A stretch of 64,000 nt of DNA, taken from positions 6,514,001-6,578,000 of the forward strand of contig JBBMOA010000015.1 in the NCBI GenBank assembly GCA_037954235.1. The letters run 5' to 3'. Positions within the stretch are counted from its first letter, which is position 1; every line of letters begins with the position of its first letter. The stretch comes from Aulostomus chinensis (lineage: Eukaryota; Chordata; Actinopteri; Syngnathiformes; Aulostomidae). Positions 38,388-50,600 of the stretch are shown in pieces. Under the pieces are notes generated by a model. The model was given only the letters and a program-made list of their open reading frames with translations, was not told where the DNA came from and made no database searches. A program made the position numbers and the translations under genes.

Positions 38388-38593
38388 TATATATATAAAT
38401 ATGTATATATATATATATATACACACTCATATATATACACACATATATATACATATATATATGTATTCATATATATATTATATATGTATATATATATATG
38501 TATTCATATATATTATATATATGTATATATGTATTCATATACATTATATATATGTATATATATGTATTCATATATATATTCATATATATATCA
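38388..38593 (+). repeat. AT-rich tandem repeat with TGTATTCATATA words
   Basis: TA dinucleotides interspersed with repeated GTATTCATATATAT words; lies in the putative rapgef6 3' UTR. Confidence 0.93.
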
Positions 38594-39534
38594 ACATAAA
38601 ACACATTCACATCTCTCTTATTGCATTCTGGGTAGCATGGCAGGACTCTTGGGGGCTAAATCACAATCAGAAAGAGAGAGAAGAGTTGGATGTCTTCATC
38701 AAACGGGGAGAAAGTTTTGGGTTGCGTTTTTGTCGGCGCCTCCAGGAAAACATACCGACCGCGCTGTGAAGGGAGAACAGGAGGTACAACTGGATGGAAT
38801 TTAGCCCTGAAACAACAAATAAAACACGGGATATGTTGATGGAGAGTACAAGACAAACTCCTTAAACCCTTTAAAAAAAAAAAAAAGATTATTATGATGT
38901 AAAGATCAATGTGTGCCAGAAGAGTTTCTGTCCAAGCTTCTGGATAACAATTCTGAAGCTGAAAAATAAAAACAAAAGTTTGCCTGAAGTCAAACTCATC
39001 CGCCAACATTTGAAGGCAGTTGGAGCACTAACGTTTATTCTGGGGCCGACTCCTGGAGGGAGCAGACGCTGCCGCTTCCTTTAAAAGAAGAAAAAAATCC
39101 ATGCAGAACGCTAATACTGATTTGTGGTTTAGAATCTGAGGAATACAGTTGTGCAAAAAAAGAAAAAAAAAAAAAGAAATAAATTAGAGAGGAGCTTTCA
39201 GTTCCTGACTTGGTCTGTTTCAAACTTTGTGTTGTAATAAGGGTCACGGCGGGAAGTGGAGGGGGGGGGGGGGGGGGTGGATATACCAGACATGGCGGCA
39301 TGGCATTGATGGTTGTTCTGTTCAAACAGACGAGGACACACAATAGCATCAAACAACATTTTTAAAAGATCTCGCCTTGTGCCAGGAGGCCCACTAGAGG
39401 CCCACCTTTCTGCAGGCAGGAGCAATCAAAGCTGCAAAGTAAGAGCTTTAACTGAAAATGACTTCTGAGCGTTTCCATATGTGCTGTATGCTCAGACTTG
39501 ATCAAAACAGGATTCCTTGCAAAGAAAAATCCTC

Positions 39535-39572
<38 letters not shown>
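39535..39572 (+). repeat. (CA)n microsatellite
   Basis: About 18 CA units in the putative 3' UTR. Confidence 0.95.
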
Positions 39573-39574
<2 letters not shown>

Positions 39575-39862
39575 GTCATATCCCAAAACACAGCAGCAAT
39601 TACACTTATAGATTAAGCAAACAAAAAAAAAATGGCACCAACAACAGACGGTGGCAAGAGAAAACCAATCATGAAAACTGAGAAGAATTTCTTTTAAAGG
39701 CTCACTGCCTGCCCACAGAAACATCACAACCTTGGATTATTTCATGTAACAAAATATTCAAAAATAGCCTTTATAGAGGACTCTCTTCTCTCATCTATAC
39801 ATGATCAGTTAACATTAATTTATGGCAAATTAACAACAAAAATATATATGTAGAAATTCATT

Positions 39863-39864
39863 AA

Positions 39865-39920
<56 letters not shown>

Positions 39921-39922
39921 AT
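39863..39922 (+). repeat. (AT)n microsatellite
   Basis: AT dinucleotides with one GTATAT and one TTATAT interruption. Confidence 0.95.
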
Positions 39923-41014
39923 GCCATGTATATATTAGCATTATTTCAAGTCTTTGTGTGGCAAAACAATACAAAAGAAGCATCACGGAGCGAAAGACAG
40001 ACAGCAGACGGAGAGAAGAAGGTCTAATTCCAGTTACGCCCCTGCTGCACTGCAGATGAACACAGATGGAGACGATTCCTTGTTTCCAAATCATAATGTA
40101 CAAATCAGCTTCTGGTTTCAATACATATAAACAATTTCAAGCAAATCCTTTAAATATTCTACAAAATGTACAAACATGGAATGGAGATGCGAGCCAGGCG
40201 GTAAAAGACATCGTGTGTTGACTTGTTTTGTTCTTTTCAACAAGGAGGCAAAAACCGGGATGAGAGTCTGGATCTGGGTTCATCGACACGTGAACCCGGA
40301 GCAACACACTTTTCATATTTCAGCTTGTAAATCCACAGACGTCCAGTCTAGTTAACACTGTAAACAAAACAACGGTTGGTGTAAACACTCTTTGTCTTAC
40401 TTGTGCGTGAGTATGTGTGTGTGTACGTGTGCGCCCGCACTACATGCACGTTGTGACCACACTGTGTGAAAATAGCTGCTGAGATAAAACAACAACACGC
40501 ACGCACGCACACACTACGAGAAGCAGCAAGGCTTTTTGTTCTTCAGCTCATTAAAAACAAGTGGTACAAGAGTTTTTATAGAACATCCAGGAGGCAGCGT
40601 GCCGCTAAAGTACCTCGCGTCAGACTGAAGGAGCAGGAAGAGAAGCGGCTGGGTGGACGACACGGACACACACACACGACTGCCTGAGTGATGCTGCTGC
40701 TGCCTTTTTTTTTTTTTTCTTTAAAGCTCAACAAAGAACAATAAGTGCTAAAGAGACGCGTCCTCTGGTACATTTTTATCTTTTCACCTGCTGTCGAGGT
40801 CGAGACCATGTAAGGTCTCTTCTGAGCTCCGGTGGGCTTCCCTCACCTCAGAGGCTTCGCCAGAATAAAGTTGTGAGGATGTTTTTTTTTGTTTTGTTTT
40901 TTTTGTGCATTTGGTGAATTTATGAGTGAGCTTTGGATTTAATTTACATTTCTGAGGGTTTGATGGAAGTTGGTTAAGAAGCCTAAAACTTAACTTTCTT
41001 TTCCTCGCCTCTTA

Positions 41015-41020
41015 TTTATT
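41015..41020 (-). promoter_or_regulatory. Candidate proximal poly(A) signal AATAAA
   Basis: Within CTTATTTATTTAC on the plus strand, about 560 nt after the rapgef6 stop. The downstream region is purine-rich and lacks a clear GU-rich element, so it looks weaker than the distal candidate. Confidence 0.3.
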
Positions 41021-41581
41021 TACATTCATTTTCTTTAGGAGCCGCTGACAAAAACAACAAAAACAGTAAAATCAAACCAGCTAATACTTAGACTCTCGCT
41101 CATCCCTTTGCCTGCTCCGCCTGACTACTCCCACATAAAAAGCTCGGATTAAAATAAGAAGTTTAAAAGTGTAAAAACTGTGTGAAACACCTTTCAACAA
41201 GAGAGCTTTAAGCACAAAATGGAGGTACGTGAAGGTCTGTGTCCGAGGAGGCATCGTTGTCGTCGCTATCCTTCGTTTTATTCTGACGTCCGTCTACTGC
41301 GATGTGACTCCATCACAACAACTCTTTTGTGTTCGTTTGTTTTTCTTCTTTTTTGTGTGTGAAATGGGCTTAAAAAGAAACATTTCGATGAGTTCTAGAA
41401 GAAGTCATGTGACCCACTGGTCTGGCCCAGAGGTGCATTATGGTCTGGGGTGATGTCACAGAGGGGCCTGGACAAATGTGCTCTGATAGGTGATGATGGC
41501 GGGCCGCTGGATGGGTCCACAGCCCGGTCAACATCACCCGGTCTGTGTGAGGGTGAGTGTGGGAGTGTGTCGTTGTCGTCT

Positions 41582-41604
41582 CTACACCGCCGACACTTGC
41601 TCAT
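41582..41604 (-). CDS. rapgef6: rapgef6 terminal coding exon: EQVSAV PDZ ligand and stop
   Basis: After acceptor ctctcttccag, 23 coding bases complete GAT and read E-Q-V-S-A-V-TAG. Joined to exon L this gives ADSEDDEQVSAV, the class I PDZ-binding C-terminus shared by RAPGEF2 and RAPGEF6 and reported to bind MAGI-type scaffolds. The exon would be missed by ORF length filters, but the conserved motif, the acceptor and the matching phase make it secure. The exon continues as 3' UTR to the left. Confidence 0.95.
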
Positions 41605-44600
41605 CTGGAAGAGAGCAGAGAGGAGGACGTGTCACGTTTCAGGGGTGAAACTGTGGCTTTAAAGAGATCAAACAATAGAGTTTACAACAAAAAACGGACG
41701 CCCAAGCTGGCAGATAAACAATCGTAAACTATTTTCACCCACATTTTGTCTCTCAGCAACTACAAGCAGCTGCTACTGATCCTACTGAAGGTAATTGTAC
41801 AATGATCCCGCAATTAAAAAAGCTAATGGTTTCCCTGTTCATCATTTAACAGTGTTGCATCTGAGAGGACGACCGGGTCATGGAGGGCTGAGCTCACGAC
41901 CTCAGGACCAGGAGGACATTTTCTTTCCTTGGTTTGGTTTGTAAGGCCTCAGAAACTGTTGTGTCTCGAGCCCCAAGCACAAACGTAAACCTGTCCAACG
42001 TGAAAGCCAAATAATTCATTTGAAAAAGCTACAACAACGACACTGATGAAAGAGAAGCTGGATGATCCAGAGGCACATCACGATAACTTAACAGTTTCCA
42101 TAGACCAACCTGGTAACCTGGTAACACCCTCTTGACTTAATAGACACAGGTGAAGACTAGTTCTGTCAAATTAAGGGAACAAATTGTTTTTATGGTTTAA
42201 AATCTCACTCAAGTGTGATGATTAATCTTCTGGGCGTCTGACAGGCACGTACCATCCTCACTGTCGGCCAGCTCCTGTGGGAGGCAGATGCTGGGCGATG
42301 TGGAGTGACCCTGACCCTGCGAGGAGCCAGCTGATCTGGCCTCTTGCTGGTGGAGGTGATGGTTACCGGCGAGCCTCCGAGCTTCAGCTAGACTGCCGGC
42401 TGCTCCGGGGCTCTGCAGGAGTTTGCTCCTCTGCAGGGCCACGCTGTAGTCTGGAGGTCTGAGGTGAGGAGGCCTGGGGAGGAGACCTCCTGGACCACCT
42501 ACTACTCCGTCTTTGAGATCCCCCAGAGCCAGACCCTGGTAGCCTGGAGGGGTGGGAGGAGGAGCTCGGTAACGCTCATCCTTGGCGGGGGAAGTGATAC
42601 AGTACACTAGATGGAGGTGTAGATCAAAATAAAGGGAGGATGGAGAAAAAGAGGGAAGGGAGTGATGGGTGATGGGGTGGGGTGAAGGGGGGGGGGGTTG
42701 TGTGGGGAAACAAAGGAAAATAATGGAAAAATTAAATCAAGGTGATGTTTCACTATCACACCCAGTAACTATACATGCACCAAATGAACCAAAAACATAA
42801 AAGTACAATGGGATGGATGGCAGTAGCATTCAGACACAGACAGCTGCAGCTAAAGACTGCCTCCATTAGCTAGCAGCCTGGAGAGGACTGACACTGCTCT
42901 GAAGCAATACATGCCAACATTGTTGAGCCTAGAAGCAGAGAACTGGTTGAATAAACCACTTAATCATTTGGTGTTGGCTATTTTCTTCTCATTTGCTAAT
43001 CGATGCTAATGCTAATTAGAACTACAGAGATTTGCCAGCTGTTCAGCAGAGGAAGACAGGAATCGAGCAACAGAGGGTGGCGTTATTAACTCAATTTACT
43101 GGCGAATTAAATGTAGGAATATGAAGAGCCATCTTGAGATTGGAGAAAGTGTGGAGCTTCAGAAATGAAGGCTCAGAAGGAGAAGAGGCTCATTTCTACA
43201 GTAATTACAGTTAACTGCTCAACGCCACACTGTGTTTACAGGGAATCAACCTGACCCCTCACCTATCAGGCCTTTCTCTGTGCTTGATGTCACCGTTTTG
43301 TAGGCGGGGTCTGTGCTTTGCCCTCCCTCTTCATTGGTGGGTGAGGAAGGGTGCTCCGAGGTGTTTCTCCGCTTTATCGTCCCATAATTCCCTTCGTAGG
43401 TGTCCGACAACGAGCTGGATGATGCCCAGCTCTGCCGCGACTGATTAGACAGGTCCGAGCACGACTCTCTGGAGTGATGCTTTGTGTCCTCTTTCGCTAA
43501 CATGTGACCCATGGCCTCCACCTCCGCTATCGGCCCGGCTAGCTGTGTGTGCTTGAAGCCCCCGAGGTGTGAATGAGGGAGGGAAAGAGGGTGCCCGTGG
43601 ATGCCGTGGTCCCAAGGTCGGCAGGAGGAGGCGGGGAGGCTCTGGAAGGAGTCGTGTGAGTTAGAGGAGCAGGACGTCCAGCTGCCCCGGCCGCTGTCGG
43701 CAACCGAGTCCAGAGACGTGAGGTCTGGGGTCAGCTCCTCCGTGGAGATGGAGGAGGTGAAGGTGGAGGCTCGTGTCACGTAGCCCCGAGCTGCAGACGA
43801 AGAGCTGATTGGAATGAGAGACAGAGGTGGGTTACTTACTGACGAATGCTCGCCATGTTTGCTCTGATACGTGCGATGTCACCTCCCTGGCACTGCAGCA
43901 CATTTGAAGCTGCTGCAGGGCCGGTGGACTGGATATGTAAACTTCAGATGTTCACAGGGTTTATTTGAGAGATGAAAAAAAGCTTTCGACACACCATCAT
44001 AGAGATGATGTGAGTCCCGGATAAGCATCAAGTCCCATACAGAAAAAGAATTATCCAGGTTTCTCTTCTTCCTCGTGTTAAAATCATTTTGTCGACAACA
44101 TACTTGATAGCATAAAGAACAGCAATGTGGGAGTAGCAGTATTGTACCTTTACCAAGCTGCAAACCAAAAAGAAATAAAGATGGAGTCAAGGTGAAGTCT
44201 GAACATCACAACAGTGGAGGTGAAGACAAATCAGTGCAAGTGACAAAGAGGAAGAGGAGGGCAACAGAGCTGTTCAATCACTATAAAAAGCTCTTGGCTG
44301 GAGGACGTTCAGGTCAGGGAGTCATATACCAAGAGAAGATGATAAATGAAAAGAGGATAAAGTTCAGCGTTACAAGGATGATGTGTGTTGTCTCTATAGT
44401 TTCACACCAAACTGAGTTCTGATGAGTTATTGCACAGATTTCTCTCCACCCCCCCCCACCTGTCCAACTAAGTCACGATGACTTTCCAGCCGTTTTATAT
44501 CATAAGCTGCTTTTACTTCTTTCCAAAAACAACAAAAAAAAATAACATCACAAAATACAAATCTGTCAGTGTGAATTACAAAGACAAACAACTTCTCAAA

Positions 44601-47600
44601 GAAGGTTTGTTGTTTTTCTCTCTCCTCAGCCTCTTGTTATAAACCAGTAGTTTGATTCACTGTCATGATTTTACTGGACAAACAAGCCAGCCAATGAAAC
44701 CCAGGCGTATTTAAATAAATAGGCAGATATACAGCAAGGATGCCGAGGTAGTATAACATCAGAGAGGCAGACGGATTACTGCAGCCGACAACATTATACG
44801 GTCTCCTCTTTATGATATGGCATGGCCTGATCAGGAAAGAAGAATAAACAGTCAGCAGACAATAAAAGAGGTGTGTTGTTTACTCGGCCAGATTAAAAAG
44901 CTGCATGCGTGAAAACTGATATGTTGTTAAAGGAGAAAAGGAGGAGGCCAGTAATTGTGGGATGCTAATAAAAACCTGGTTTGTTTATAGCTTCTCGCCC
45001 TCTTGAGTTTAATGAGGAACAGCCATAACTGAAGTCCAGCTGGGAGAAGAAATGAGCGGCTTAAGGTCACGGTGGACCGTGTCTTATTTTAATACTACAT
45101 CATTTTTACCAAAGAAATGTGTCGAATGAGCAAATACATGTAGGGACCCTCGTAAAAGTGCTACTGGTGTTTGTGTTAGAGGAGTTATTTCATACGCCTT
45201 AAAGTGTCTATTCCTTGATAAATAACGCAGTTTTTGAGTCTTAAAATCATGTAACCTTGTTCGGACAACGGTTTTCATCAAGTTTCTTGTCACATTCTTG
45301 ATACTGTATTAAAGTCCCACTGTAAGTTTGAGCTCTGGAAGATGTGGACGATACCACACGCTGAACTGTAAGAGAGCGCGCCCGGTACGTATAGAAGCTA
45401 AGTGCACAGGTTCCACTGATCCCCAAGGCCCAGGTGGATTTCAGGAAGGATATACCGGTACCTAATTGGCTGGACAGAGATGTACGGCGCCATCCCTCTG
45501 GTCAAAGCAACAGCAGAAATAAAGAAAGATTAAAGTAAAAAAGCGGTTAAGATTTTAGAGAGATGCCAATTTGTTCAAAACCAAAAGAAATGGGTTTGGG
45601 TGGATTAAATTCACTGTACTGTAATTCTAAAGAGGGAAATGTTTCAGAATCCTAATAATCTTTCATACGGCCATGACAAGTTAGGAAGTGAAGGGTGCCA
45701 GCTGACCGAGAGGGATGGAATGGTAGTGAGCACACAGGGGAGCGTGGAGAGGATTGGGGTGCCGCCGTGCAAACTGCAGTCTCAGTGCTGTCTAGAGTTT
45801 GATGCAGACTTTTTATTATTAAAAGTTGTAACCAGGCAGTTTGAGACCTTCCTCCAAGACCTGAACCCAGAGAGAGAATAATATCGGAACGAGGCGCAGT
45901 TCCCTCTGGAGATTACCTGTACTAAATAAAACCTGTGGTTTCACCATCCAGGTGTCTGAAGAGCGACGTGTCAATAACAATGAGGATGCATAATAAAGTT
46001 TGTTAAGAAGCTTCATTGCAACAGCATTAACTCCCTTGAACTTCAACAGAGCGAGAACAGACTCGGTCGCCGCCACAGTCGTCGAGGACATGACTGACTT
46101 TGGGCATCTTCGCTAAGCGGAAACATTTCACTCTTAGGCGGGTTAAGTTTGTAGCCCAGACACTCAAGCAAACATCCTCAGCACATTCCTGGTACTTGGA
46201 ACTGATTCAATTTCATTTCTTGCATATAAAAGTAGGTCATCTGCATATAAAGAGAACACGGGCTCCTTCTCTCCCATGATAGTTGCTGAGTGAGCGCAGG
46301 GCAATGGCCAGGGGCTCAGTGGAAAGTGCAAATGGGAGAAGAGAGACGGGACAGACTTGTTTCGTGCCCCACTGCAGAGGGAAATTCTCCTGAAGGAATT
46401 TGTCTGAGCAGAAGCAGAGGGCGAAACATGCAGGAGGCCAACTCATGAAATGATTTTCTCTCCAAACTCTAACCTCTCCAAGACAAAATAAAATAAAACC
46501 CGCTTGACCTGTAATACGCTTTTTCAGCATCTAATGAAATTAACACCTCCAGGCATCAGGAAGGAGGCTTTTTTTCCCCAGTGAAGTTTGATCTTCAGAA
46601 ATAACTTCAGGAATAACTTCCTCTTAACAAGCACTCTGTTTCAGCGAAGCACTTAGCGTTGAGAGGGTCTTTATGCTACCTGACCCTGAGGAATACAACA
46701 TCACGTAGAACTGTTCAAATTCCTTTAACTGCTCATTACGTGTCGATCAGTATCAGAGTTTGATGATCCAGTTCGTGAAGCTAAAAGCCTCCAGGGTTTC
46801 ACACCATTTTCATTTGTTGAGGGTCAAATTTTCTTTTGAAGTCTTTCTTGGATCGGGTGAGAGGGAAAGTAGGTGGCACGGAACAACAGCAGCGGGAAAA
46901 CACTCAACCTTTTAGATTCAAAGTGCTCCAGATTGTGTCTTTCATCTGTCTGAATAATGAAGACGGAAATGTTTGAAAGAAATTATCTTCACAAAACAAA
47001 TTTACACAAATCAAGTATCTACAGCTAAATAAAATGATTGAACCCTTAATTAAAATACTGAAGCCAACTGAGCCAAAGGTGCTGCTTTATTCCTCATTTC
47101 GTTTCCCTGCTATTGTATTGAAAACATGAATGAAGGGCTTGTTGGGAGAGAAGAAGCACTGGAATGGGATGTTGCTCATTCATACTTACGTGTGAACACA
47201 TTTGTACTTCAGACTGTACTGTTACCTGCTTAGAAGCTACACTTTGAATTTTAATCAAAATGAATAAACTCTAATTCTAGAGAGTTGCTCATCTGTACAG
47301 AAGTGAATTACCTTGTGCTGGGTTGGTTGTAATCGGCATTGTAGTGTGCGTGTGTTGCCGCCGAGCTCTCGGCAACTCCAGCAGCTGTTGTAGTACTAGT
47401 AGAAGAAATAGTAGCAGTTGTAGTACACGTCCTGCTGCCGCTACTACACCGGTCGTCAAGCCCCGGGGCAGGTACAGAGTCGACTGAACAGATACTGGAG
47501 CGGGAAGAGATCTCGCTGTGACTGGAGTCCGACAGGTTGTCTGCTTTACCGGCTGGTAGGAGAGTGTAACCTGGACAGAAGTGAAACACAGATTATCATG

Positions 47601-50600
47601 ATGATTATAGAGGTGAAGACGTGTGTGTGTGTGTGTGCAGGTAGTGAGGTTAGTGAAGCGAGGATATAAAAAAGGGCACTAAGGGACAAGGATGGGGAGA
47701 GAAAGAGAGAGAGAGAATAAAGGAAAAGAAATGATGACCAAAACAGCTTTCAGTGAGAACTTCTGCTGCTTTTTGGATAAATTACCAAACACAAGTAAAA
47801 GTAATAAGTACAGAAGTATCCACCACAATTACTACACCTAAACCTGTGTTCACATGGACACCAATATTCTGACAATAATTAGAGCCTCATGCCTCACATG
47901 GCCACCTCAATCGTGAGTGACTGATTCAACCAGATCGAGAGGGAGGTGTAAACTGATAGAAGCAAGAATATCAGCCAAAAACATTCTCATTTCGATTGGT
48001 TCTGGTTGCAATTCATAAGTCTACCCAACATAGGAGAGAGGACATACAAACATGTGACTGGACCCCAAATGAAGCAGGCTGCTGGGAGACAAAATATTTC
48101 TGCTGGACACCCTAAAACATTTGGATTATTCAGAAGAAGATTGTACGAGGCAGGAATTCACCGAACCATCGAGCTAGCAACAACAAAGCAGCACAAAAGA
48201 ATACTGCCGAGGCCAAAAATTGTATTTCTCTGTCACACTTCTATCTGGAGATGTGTTACCATGGTTACAACCAGTGAAACCTCTTTGCATTAATGCTCTG
48301 GGACATCTTAACACACATTTCATTGGATCTCATTATTTATTTAAATTGCCTTAAAGGAATACCGTCCACGACAACACAGCTAATATAATTAAACTCCTCT
48401 CAACTTCCCACTTTTCTAAATCAATCTAATACTGGAGAATGAGGCTCAACAGTGTGACTGACCCTGCAGCCGCAAGAGAAGCAAATCAGAAAACTAAAAC
48501 AGATGACGGCTGACTTGAGAGTACAAAACTAAAGCGGAAGTTTCTGATTCCTCATCAAACTAAAGTTCTTAAAACCACGCTGCCAATGAGCGTCATCCTT
48601 CCTCCATCAACAGCAGGTGATGTCTGAAACAGCGAGGGTACCTTCTGTACTTGTGACGATTCACAAAAGAGGTTGGAGTTAATCAGCTTAGGCGTTTATT
48701 AACTCAGTGCAGCAGAGAGTCAGTTATCGGGAGCAGAATTCACTTTCAAACGTGAAGTTAAACATGAAAAGTTGAAAAAGTGCAGACATAGTTAGTATTT
48801 TGCTGTGGGATTCTATTTAAACACACAATCGCCTGCTGAAATATGTAACTGCAGGGAATTTAAACCAGCTTAACAATAAAGCAGCGCATGCAGAAGAAAT
48901 TCAAGCACCAAACGAGGACACAAAAGGAGGATGAGTTTGACAATGGAGACATGTTACCCCGTTTTTGAGTTACAAAAACAAAACTTAATTTGAGGATTAA
49001 CAAGTTAACCTCTCTACTCTTTCTTCTTTTGCAGTGTCACTTAAACATAGTCTCTCAAAGTATTTGTTGCTGCATCAGCTGCTTCAAATGTTCACGGTGA
49101 AAACTTAATCCTCTCTGCGATTCAGAGGAGCTCTCAAAGCACAATGTGAGGCCATCACTTGAAAAAGCTGCCTCCTGCGATGATTTGCCAAGTGCACAAA
49201 CAACAGAAACTTAACAAAAAAACAATTTGAAATACAACTGACATCCCTGAGTTTCCAGGTTTGACTCTGTCAGACAGTCTTCCGTCTGGTGTGTCTGCCT
49301 GTGCAGAGCCAAAGAAAGGGATTGGGGCTGACCGACCTCCTTGCTCTTTGCTCTGACAGCCCTTCTTTCTTATCCTGAATCGCGGAGGGTACAACCTGTC
49401 TTTTTGCCTCTCTGACTGCCACTGGCTCCTGCCTGGACTGACTCCTCTCCCTCAGTATCCTCAATGGTGAGATCAGTCTCTTCCTGATGGGGGATTCTGA
49501 GGGGACTCTGAAGGCTGGAAGACTGGGAGGAGACCTAGCGGGGGTCTCAGGATGCTCCTCATACGTCTTTGTGCTTTTCGGCATCGGACGTCTGTGAGGC
49601 ATTAGCCCTACAGGGGTCGCTGAAGACCAGCTGATCTGTTGCTTCGATCTCCCTGTCCCTTGCTCTGCAGGATGAGAACCTCTCTGAACTGTCTCCTCCT
49701 GCGTCATCGCTTCCACTTCACTTCTTTCCACTTTCTCTGCTGGATTCTCTCTCTCCCTGCTACTCTCTCGGCTGTGCTGTCTGGTCATCAGAAGGATCCT
49801 CTTGTGGAGGAGAGCCCCACCTATGCCGTAACTCCTCAGGCTGACGGTGCCAGCTTTTGTGCTGGCGTCACTGGTTAGCGATGATGACGATCCCGACAAG
49901 TTCATCTGGCTTGAGTTCTGAGGTTTGGCCACACCTCCCACTGAAAGCAGGACAGAAGGGGATTGTAATCAATGTGAAAAACCACAGTCTGGCTACAGGA
50001 GCCTGAATTAAATGTGGTGCAACAAGATACAATTTGTCAAATGCCAAGATTTTCAAGAATCTCTGAACTTAACATTTACAAATATTCACCACAGACATCT
50101 TAACCTCAGTAATGTTTGCCTGAAGGTCACTTATCCTCTAAATCTGTTCTAAGCCCAGTCTTCACATAAATAAAACCAAACAGCGCCTGGTGCAGACCTT
50201 TGCGTGGGGAACCCTGTGGCGACACCGTGGGGCTGGAGTGAAGGGAGGAGATGGTGGAGACGGTATCATCAGACGGTCTCTTGGTGTTCCACTCATCTGC
50301 TGAGTTGACGGGAGGTTTCTTCACCACCTGGGGAGAGCTGGAGTCTGGACAGGAACAGAGGTAGCAGAAAAGTACATTTGGAGACCGAATTACACTTGCA
50401 TGTATACAGCGTCATTGAAAACAACCTAATCACCAATCAGCGATTGCTTAATGGATGACAATAAAAGAATGTGTACTGCACTGTGTACTGTACAGGTGGA
50501 AGGATGCAGTAAGATGAGAGATATCACCCGACATAAATGAAACAGTGATGGTATAGCGAACGCTGCAGCTGGACTCACTGGGTGGGCCGATGTCCTTGGC

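Larger units (their letters stand above)
38055..41581 (-). other. rapgef6: Putative rapgef6 3' UTR
   Basis: Downstream of the VSAV stop there is no further coding on the minus strand. AATAAA on the minus strand occurs at 41015-41020 (short UTR, about 560 nt) and at 38074-38079 (long UTR, about 3.5 kb), the latter followed by a T/G-rich stretch suited to cleavage-factor binding. The interval carries a (CA)n tract, two AT-repeat tracts and a G run near 39262-39278. The true end cannot be fixed from sequence alone. Confidence 0.4.

Noticed and set aside
44192..44422. 76-codon plus-strand ORF in a rapgef6 intron
   Set aside because: Lys/Arg-rich from local base bias, no family, antisense to the host gene.
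48006..48293. 95-codon plus-strand ORF (MQFISLPNIGERTYK)
   Set aside because: I considered transposase or antisense gene remnants but could match no motif; left unannotated.
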